Part shown: positions 57,068 to 64,000 of the stretch, one piece after another
How positions within the stretch are numbered: position 1 is the first letter of the stretch
Layout of the letters: every line of letters begins with the position of its first letter
Source of the DNA: Mallotus nudiflorus
Lineage: Eukaryota > Streptophyta > Magnoliopsida > Malpighiales > Euphorbiaceae
Length of the DNA stretch: 64,000 bases
Direction: 5' to 3'
Assembly (NCBI GenBank): GCA_947683625.1
Contig: CANTUR010000166.1
Span: 4,915,001-4,979,000 of the forward strand
Notes under the pieces: model-generated
The model's database searches: none
What the model was told of the DNA's origin: nothing
Seen by the model: only the letters and a program-made list of their open reading frames with translations
Program-made: the position numbers and the translations under genes

Positions 57068-57214
57068 AACACAAAAATTGATGAACAAATTCAAAGATAT
57101 CTAAGTTATAATTAAGTTTAGTCAAAAAATGAAGGAGATATATGGATTCATGTAATCACCAACATAATGAGAAAATCTTTCAATGCTTCCAATACGATTG
57201 GATTCTATCCTAAC

Positions 57215-57663
57215 TAATAACTCTAAATCGTATCTTTACTTGTGGAACCTGCATTGACGAGTAAAATGGGTAAAGGGGCAGGATTTACCCCATAAATACT
57301 TTGAAGCTTAAGCTAGTATTTGTATATAGAAAACATAATAAAGTGAATAAGTAGAATAAAATAAAGGATAAATGATGATTGCTTGTATAATGAGGTGATG
57401 AAATGATGTCTTGATGAGAATAAGGAGATGAGTGAATGAAAGAATGAATGACATGAGATGTCATAAGATGTATTTATAGGAGAAGGCATTGCTCAAACCT
57501 TTTAGGAATATGATTCCTTAGTCTTGCAGGATTGCCTTGTTTATGAGAGAAGTAGACTTCCTTATTAAGTTTTCTTCTTATTGAAGTATTCTTCCACTTT
57601 AGGCATTCTTCCTTTTTAGGGATTATAACCTTTATTAAAATAGGATACTGATATGGAGTATCA
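57215..57663 (-). repeat. 3' LTR of a second family D element (D')
   Basis: Diverged relative of the D LTRs (GAACCTGCA, then ATTTATAGGAG, TAATTAAA-poor body, GATATGGAGTATCA). Its minus-strand start TGATACTCC is preceded by the polypurine tract GGAAGGGGACTC (about 57675-57664), the same junction as at 18538. The left boundary is approximate. Confidence 0.6.
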
Positions 57664-60503
57664 AGAGTCCCCTTCCAAAATTTTTTTTGAATATTTATGT
57701 CCGAGATTTTTGGATTTTCAAGAATCATACGAAGATGACTAATGCACTAAGGTAAGAACCTTTACTTGAAATCTTATGTGGTGTTGAAAGATGAATTGAG
57801 GTGGCTATCCTCAATCATTAATTATTGAGATGCTCAGTATACCAAGTCTTAGAAATACAATATCAGAATATTATAATCATGAAGTGCCAATTGGACTTAG
57901 ATGTGCATAACCTGTAATAAAAGATGCTTAGTATTATAGAAATGACGTGAGGGGTTAACCCATAAATATTATAGAAATGACCTAACGTGACTAGTTGTGA
58001 TTAGATTTTTGATGCTCGGTGCATTAGAAGCATGACTCGAGTGCCAAACCTTAGTATTATCAAAGCGACATGAGGGTACCAACTTCAGTCACTGGATTTA
58101 GATTCTTGATAAATTATACATATGACTTAAGTGTCATAGATTTTTAGTGCATTAAAAGCGCGACTTAAGTACTATAGATTCTTAGTGCATTATAAGCATG
58201 ACCCGAGTACTATAGATTCTTGGTGCATTCGAAATACGACATGAGTGCCGAAAGATGTTGCTTGATTCATGAACTTTAATAACTCTGTTGATGGCAGCTG
58301 CCTGATTAGAATAATGATTTATGTTGAGCCTGGACATTATTGCTATTGATGTTTGGTTTTTCCAAGCATTGTTGTTTGTAGCATTTTCGCAAAAGGAAGG
58401 ATGTTGGGATCTTGGTAGTGAGTCAGAGCCCTTTCAATTTGAGCTCTATAATATGGGATAGTAATTTAGTGAGGATTTTTAAAATGATAGAATGTGGGTT
58501 TTGAAGGACTAAAATTTGGGCTTGCTCAATTCAAGTCATAAGATGAGCATTGTAGTTCTTATGAAGGGCCAAGGTTGCACAATTTCTAGAGTAGAGTATA
58601 CTGTATGATGCTGGCTAGGATGTCTAGGAATTTTGATTTGGTTTATATGACTATGCAGTGGATATTTGTCTCTGTCCTTGAATTTCTTTTGTTGGATATT
58701 CTTTGAAATTTTCATGAACAAGGATCTGCTGTAGAGTAGGATTTGTCTAAGTATTATTTGATTCAGCTTTAGTGGGAGCCGCCATTTATTATCTGAGCAT
58801 GATTGAGTGCTTGTTTGCATTAATGTTGCTTGACAATATGTCTAATGTCATTTGATAATTTTTGCACATAAGTGCAATGTTGATGCCAAGTGAGATGATC
58901 AAAGTGTTTGATTATTTGGATTGATCAATTCTTAAAGTAGCATTGTTACTCATAGCTAGTAAATAAATTTATTTAATCTGTAACGATAGAAAAAAGAGAG
59001 AATGGGATCATCTCAATTGATCTCAATTAATTGTTAGTTCTTGACACATTAGAAAATGTATCAATATAATTGACACATATTCATGTATATATAATAATCA
59101 TGTATTGGATGAGCATCTAAATATAAATGTGTAAGCGTATTTGTGTGATAGGCTATAGTTATTCTATAAGAATAAAATGTAAAAATAAATAATTAAAAAT
59201 TAATAGTTAAAAGAGAAACTAGAGGAACTTATCTTCTGCTGTACTCTTGTCTCGCCTTTGAATTCATGATTATTTATGTTCATTGTGGATATGAATAGTT
59301 ATTGCTGAGTAATTTAAAGAAAACTTATGAATTCTCTACAGAACTCATGGTTCATTCATTTACTTTTGTTTTGCTATCTAAGCTCTTACAAACGAATATT
59401 AATTTATTAATATATACTTGTGAAGTTGTCGCCATAGTTACCTTAGATATTCCTATAATGCCAGAACTCAAGAGATGCTCATGAAGTGAATGTGTGACTC
59501 TTCATAATTACTCGTTACCTAGATTCTAAGTGTCTATAAAATTGATGCTTGGTAGTAGATGCTCGAATTTCTAATGCTTCGATGGATGGTACTCAGGTTG
59601 TTCGGATGCTTAGTGAATGATCAACACTAAATCTCAATCTTGTAAGGTTTCATGCAGTGTTCATCAAACAAGGGTTAGACTTAGGTATTCAATTATTACT
59701 AAGCTTCAGTGTTATGAAGCTCGGTGCTTAGTACATGTAATATCCCGTGTTTTTAAAATATTTTTACACTGTACCGGGATATGCAGTGTCAATAATTTCT
59801 GTATATTATATGATATTTTTATGAGTTAATATGTATTTAAAACCTATTTTAATTACTGTGTATTATTTTCAGTGTTTTACGTAAAATTTTCCCGGGACTT
59901 GCATTTTCGGGGGAATTTTCACGTAAACAATGTATTATTAATTGTTTTAAATATATTTTCGGACTTGCATGAACTCATGCGTATTTTTAAATTATTAAAT
60001 AAAGCCTGTGTGTGAATATTTATTTAATTAGGGTTTAATATATATAACCCTAATATTTTATTATTTATTTATTTATTTATTATTATTTAATTATTTTATT
60101 TATTATTAAATTATTAAAATTTAATTTTTTATTATTATTTTATTAATATTTAATTATTTTATTTTATTTTATTTTTCTTTTTCTTTTTTTCTTTTTTTTT
60201 TTCTTTTTTCTTTTTCTTTCCTTTTTCTTTCTTTTTCTTTTTCTTCTTCTCCTTCTTCTTTCTCCCGCGCCCGACCACCACCATTCTCCCTTCCCTCCCG
60301 CTGCAACTCCGGCCACCTACCATCGGTGTGCCTCCCGGCTTGCCACCGCCGTTCCCAGCCGTCCCCCGCCGCCAGCAGCTCCCTTCCCCGGTGCCGGCAG
60401 CTTCATTTTTCCTCTTTTGGCCGAAAGTTGATCCATCGCCGTTTCTCCCTCCTCCGGCCACCGTTTTTGACTCCGCCGGTCTTCATCGACTCCTTGAGGT
60501 CCG

Positions 60504-61421
60504 GTGAGTGTGATTCTAGCTTTGGTTTGAGCTGAATTGGTCTAGATTTGCTTAGGTTTCGAATTTTCAATTTCGGTCATGTTAGGGTTTTTGATTTTTT
60601 TTGAGCTTCGAATTGGATGATTCATGAAAACTCCATTCACAAATGTTGTTCCTAGTAGCTCAATCTACATTTATGAATTTTTGTAGAATTTTTGGAGATT
60701 TTTTGGATTTTTGGGTATTTTTGAATATTTTAATATTATTTTCTAATTTTCGGAAATTAATTATTTAAATTATGAAATTGGAGTTTATGGTTAAATTGGG
60801 TGTTGAAATGAATTATAGGAATTTATTTAGAATTTTTATGAATTTCTAAGTATTTAGTTTGAATTATTGAAGTTTATGTGATTTTGAGAAATTAGGTTAA
60901 ATGTGTTTTTATTTGAAATTAATTGGATAATTGGGTTTAATTATTAATAGTATTGATAAATATTTTGAGAAAATTAATTTTGGATAATTGTATAATTTTT
61001 GGTGAATTTTTGAAGTAATTTAAGTATATTTATATATATAGGGGTATTTTGGTAATTTTACCCTAAATTGGCTAAAAATGTAATTTAATTGGTTTTAATA
61101 GTTATTTAAGGTATAAAAATGATTTCTACAAATTATTTAGTATTTTTAACTAATTAAAACTATTTTTCGTAAATTATTTTCAATTATATATATAATATAC
61201 GGTTTTTCTAATAAAATGAGTTTTTATCGGTTTTTATTGTGTTTTAAGGTTAATTATGTAATTTCTACCTGTAAAATGAATTTCTATGTTATAAGGATAT
61301 TTTTGATATTTTTGAATTATTCTGTGTTTGTGGACCCCGGTCGGTAGACTGTAGTCTGGAGTCCGACCGAGGGGTTGTGAATGAGATGTGGTGTTTATTT
61401 TCGAAGTGTGTTTCTTTGCAG
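60504..61421 (+). other. Intron-like interval 1 in family A (copy A4)
   Basis: Donor GTGAGTGTG at 60504 and acceptor TTTCTTTGCAG at 61421 enclose AT-rich sequence. The same donor is in A1 (near 11198) and A3. The same acceptor type is present in all four copies. A2 has lost the donor (GTGGTCC). Confidence 0.4.
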
Positions 61422-61675
61422 GGTCGGCTCTACTCTTTTGAGTAGAGAGATGTCCGTTTTACAGGGGAGGTTCTGTCGGATTTTCGGTAGAATTCTCGTA
61501 AAACGTGATATCCAGTCGAACCCTAATTTCTGATTCTGTGTTTAATACTCTAGATCGAATTCTAGGATTTCTGTTAGGTTTATTCTAATGTCGATTATTT
61601 ATTGCTTGTTAAGTTTCCCCGAGACCGAGGGCTAGTGGACCAGGCCTGTCGGACCTGTCTCGTGGAGCGCATTAG

Positions 61676-62575
61676 GTGAGTTACTATACTATATATATAT
61701 GCTTAGGATGCATGATTTAGAAATGCATGTTTTATGTTGATTAAATATGCATAAATAATTTGATTATTTCTTAAGTTTACATTAAGTATATTTTTGGTTT
61801 ATTTTTGGTATATATTAAATTATATGCATGTTTTGTAAATAAAATATACTTAAAATGTTTTTAAATATATTTCCAGCTTAATTTATAATTTGATTGAATG
61901 CATTTGACGTATATATACTCGAAATATACCTGGTTTACTTTTGATATATTTCCGGTATATATATGGTTTATATTGTTATTTCATTTAAATTCATGCATCA
62001 TTTATTGTGAGTGAATGATTTATATTATTAATGAAGGATATCAATAGAACGTGCTACCTAGTGGGCAGCACTAGGACCGAGTACGTACCGGTACGCCTAT
62101 AGTATTTAGGCTATAATACTAACTTATTTGTGGATATTGATTGATTATGATCGTTGATATGTGAGATGTGGTTTGTGGGTGTGATTGCTGGAGCTTGGTT
62201 GACCAAGTGTCTCGGGGCCAATCACACTGACAGTCAGACTGCTGGAGCTCGGTTGACTTAGTGTCTCGGGGCCAGTCTATTGTCTAAATGGATTAAGTGG
62301 ATATATTTGGATTAAGTGAGCCTGTATGGCTAGAGTGTCGTCTAACACTATTTTCGAGGTTGCGATATTCTAGGGTTCTATGTGATCCTTCATAAACTGT
62401 GATTTTCAATAAAAATATATAAATGATTTTACAGTATTTGTGTGTATTTGTCTGTATATATATATATTAGATATATATACTATTGACTGTATGCATTATC
62501 ATTTAGTGTGTATGTATATATATTATAGTAATTCACTCAGTGAGGTCTGACTCCCCTCCGTTGACTATTTTTCAG
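61676..62575 (+). other. Intron-like interval 2 in family A (copy A4)
   Basis: Donor GTGAGTTACTA at 61676 and acceptor ACTATTTTTCAG at 62575 flank AT-rich sequence containing the palindromic and twin-hairpin motifs. The donor is conserved in A2 and A3. The acceptor is conserved in A1 and A2 and damaged in A3. Confidence 0.4.
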
Positions 62576-64000
62576 GAGAGTCAACATCCTCAGACCTCAG
62601 TAGCAGGTCAATACGTCGGATTTCTTCCGCCCCGGCATCTTTGTGTAAATTATCTACTTGAGTCTTATTTATTTTATCTAGACACTGCAGTAGTTGTGAA
62701 CTAAAGTATTGGATTTCATGTATTTATTTTAAAGAGTTGTATTATATTGAAACTGGATTTGTATTAAAAGACTATATATATATGTGATGAGATAAGATTT
62801 CGATTTAAATCCAGTGGATGTGAATAATATTATGATATTATGATTTTTATTTTCCGCTGCATATTATATTGTTACTGTTATTATGGCATGATTTATTTTA
62901 TTTTTAGGCTTGCTACGGGTTCCGGATTTGAAAGAATTCCCGTTCCTTAGCGCCGGTCATGGCCCCTGTTTTGGGTCGTGACAGTACAAAGCTTAATGGG
63001 TACTCATGGAGTCAATATCTGGTACTTAACATTCAATGCTTAACTTAATTTATGATTTTGGTGCTTGTTCAAAGCTTGCTTATAATCCGAGAATCATTCT
63101 CATTCTTTTGCTATTTCCATTAAATCAAGTTTATGATCATGCCTATTTCTCTACGTTTGTTTGGCTATTTATGTGTAAGGATGGCTACGGTGATTGGTGT
63201 CCTTAAGATTTGATGCTTGAAAAAGTTGGTACGTATGAGGGGCATTTTTTTTATATACAAATTCTTCCTTGGTTGGGTAGATGTTCAGATACCCAACGCT
63301 TTAATGTTTGATTTGCAATTTGAGCTTTGCCATTGCCCTACTGTTGCATTATTTTTAAGAACTAACTCCAACATTAGGCTTGGGCCTTGGCTCCTTGAAA
63401 TGTTCTTAGATGCAGACTACATGTTTATTTTTAAATGGACTTTTGAATGCTTAATAATCTCTTTATGACAACTCACTCGAAGTATGTAAGGTTCACATTT
63501 TTTGCATTGCTCCTCTTATTATGATTGATCTCCTTTGACCTACCCTTTTATTTGTAATAATTCTTCATCTCAATGTTGGCTTGAGAGTTTTATTTTTGTC
63601 CCTTTAGGATTAATATCTTTTTCTTTCTTTAGCTCAAGAGACATTGGTTGATCTAATGATGAAGTACTTGTATTATGCGTGATATCTTTGCTCTATCTTT
63701 TACCTCACGATCTTGATTTCCTTCTAGTGATCTCTTATCATTAAAGAGAAGAAGATGCCCTTACTTATTTATTATTCTGTTAAGTGAATTTTCCAATTCT
63801 TTAATGTCCTTCATATAACCAGGCTTTTGAACCATGTACAATGAGTTACCTCTTTCTTGCATAAGATTCTGACCATCACTTATTTACTTTCACAATTTTC
63901 CATGTTAGTACCTTTGCATTTTTATGCAAGTTCATTGCACTCTTAATCCTTACTACAATTTGCAAAACCTATGAATCTCTCTCTAGTTGTCTTACTACTT

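Larger units (their letters stand above)
59736..62983 (+). mobile_element. Family A solo-LTR-like element, copy A4
   Basis: A complete 3248-bp copy, TGTAATATCCCG to GGGTCGTGACA, with perfect 5-bp duplication GTACA (59731-59735 and 62984-62988). It has the clearest gene-like signals of the four. A CT-rich leader (60170-60500) ends CCG/GTGAGTGTG; a 918-bp intron-like interval (60504-61421) ends TTTCTTTGCAG; the exon-like block 61422-61675 carries the CTCTACTC/GAGTAGAG hairpin; a second 900-bp interval (61676 GTGAGTTA to 62575 TTTTTCAG) contains the palindrome and twin hairpins; then a 3' block. No long conserved frame exists, so any transcript is probably non-coding. Confidence 0.85.
57664..64000 (-). 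mobile_element. 3' internal region of D', interrupted by A4, running off the window
   Basis: After the polypurine tract the sequence follows the 3' untranslated region of family D: AAGTGCCA-TGGACTT near 57888 as at 18733, and the GATGCTCGGTGCATTAGAAGC repeat units at 58000-58250. Similar degenerate GATGCTCGGT/GTGCTTAG units are seen to 59735, where A4 is inserted. The flank resumes at 62989. No aORF, integrase or RT was recognised before the right edge, so the coding part, if present, lies outside. Confidence 0.5.

Overview
The window looks like nuclear DNA of a dicot-type flowering plant. It is very AT-rich, carries two plant CC-NB-LRR resistance-type genes, and is otherwise mostly nested plant transposons (Ty3/gypsy, Ty1/copia, LINE, hAT, Mutator-like, TRIM). 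I cannot name the species from sequence alone.

Layout. 1-8059 (minus strand): two head-to-tail CC-NB-ARC-LRR genes. The first (2172 down to base 1) is open for 724 codons and runs off the window. The second (8059-4582) is split by a one-base frameshift in a run of eight A and has MHP in place of the MHD motif. 9053-18183: a solo-LTR-like element (family B), interrupted by a 3.2-kb solo-LTR-like element (A1). A1 itself contains a 411-bp one-LTR TRIM and a second copy of its own family (A2). 18184-27532: a decayed Tat-type gypsy element (family D, minus strand) with gag, protease, RT, RNase H, a second RNase H and integrase, plus an antisense additional ORF. 27910-29720: a unit with long inverted repeats enclosing a captured host-gene-like reading frame (Pack-MULE-like). 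32190-45518: a hAT transposase gene cut in two by family B, which is itself cut by a 8.9-kb LTR element (family C) carrying a 120-bp satellite-like array. 45601-46699: a 1.1-kb element with long inverted repeats and a perfect 9-bp target duplication. 48570-50150: a 5'-truncated LINE. 50183-55967: a gag-only copia-type element interrupted by A3. 56400-57070: broken host gene pieces, including a WRKY zinc-finger tail. 57215-64000: a second family D element (3' LTR and 3' region), interrupted by A4.

The apparently genic content is the resistance-gene pair; the rest records layered insertion. The target-site duplications let the order be read: TCCGT for A2 into A1, ATTTA for A1 into B, TTAAC for A3 into the copia gag, GTACA for A4 into D'. 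The least explained component is family A. Four uniform ~3.2-kb copies begin TG and end CA or near-CA and have perfect 5-bp duplications, but no internal retrotransposon region is seen. All carry conserved hairpins, including a duplicated twin hairpin with compensatory base changes, and a spliced-gene-like arrangement of GT-AG signals.
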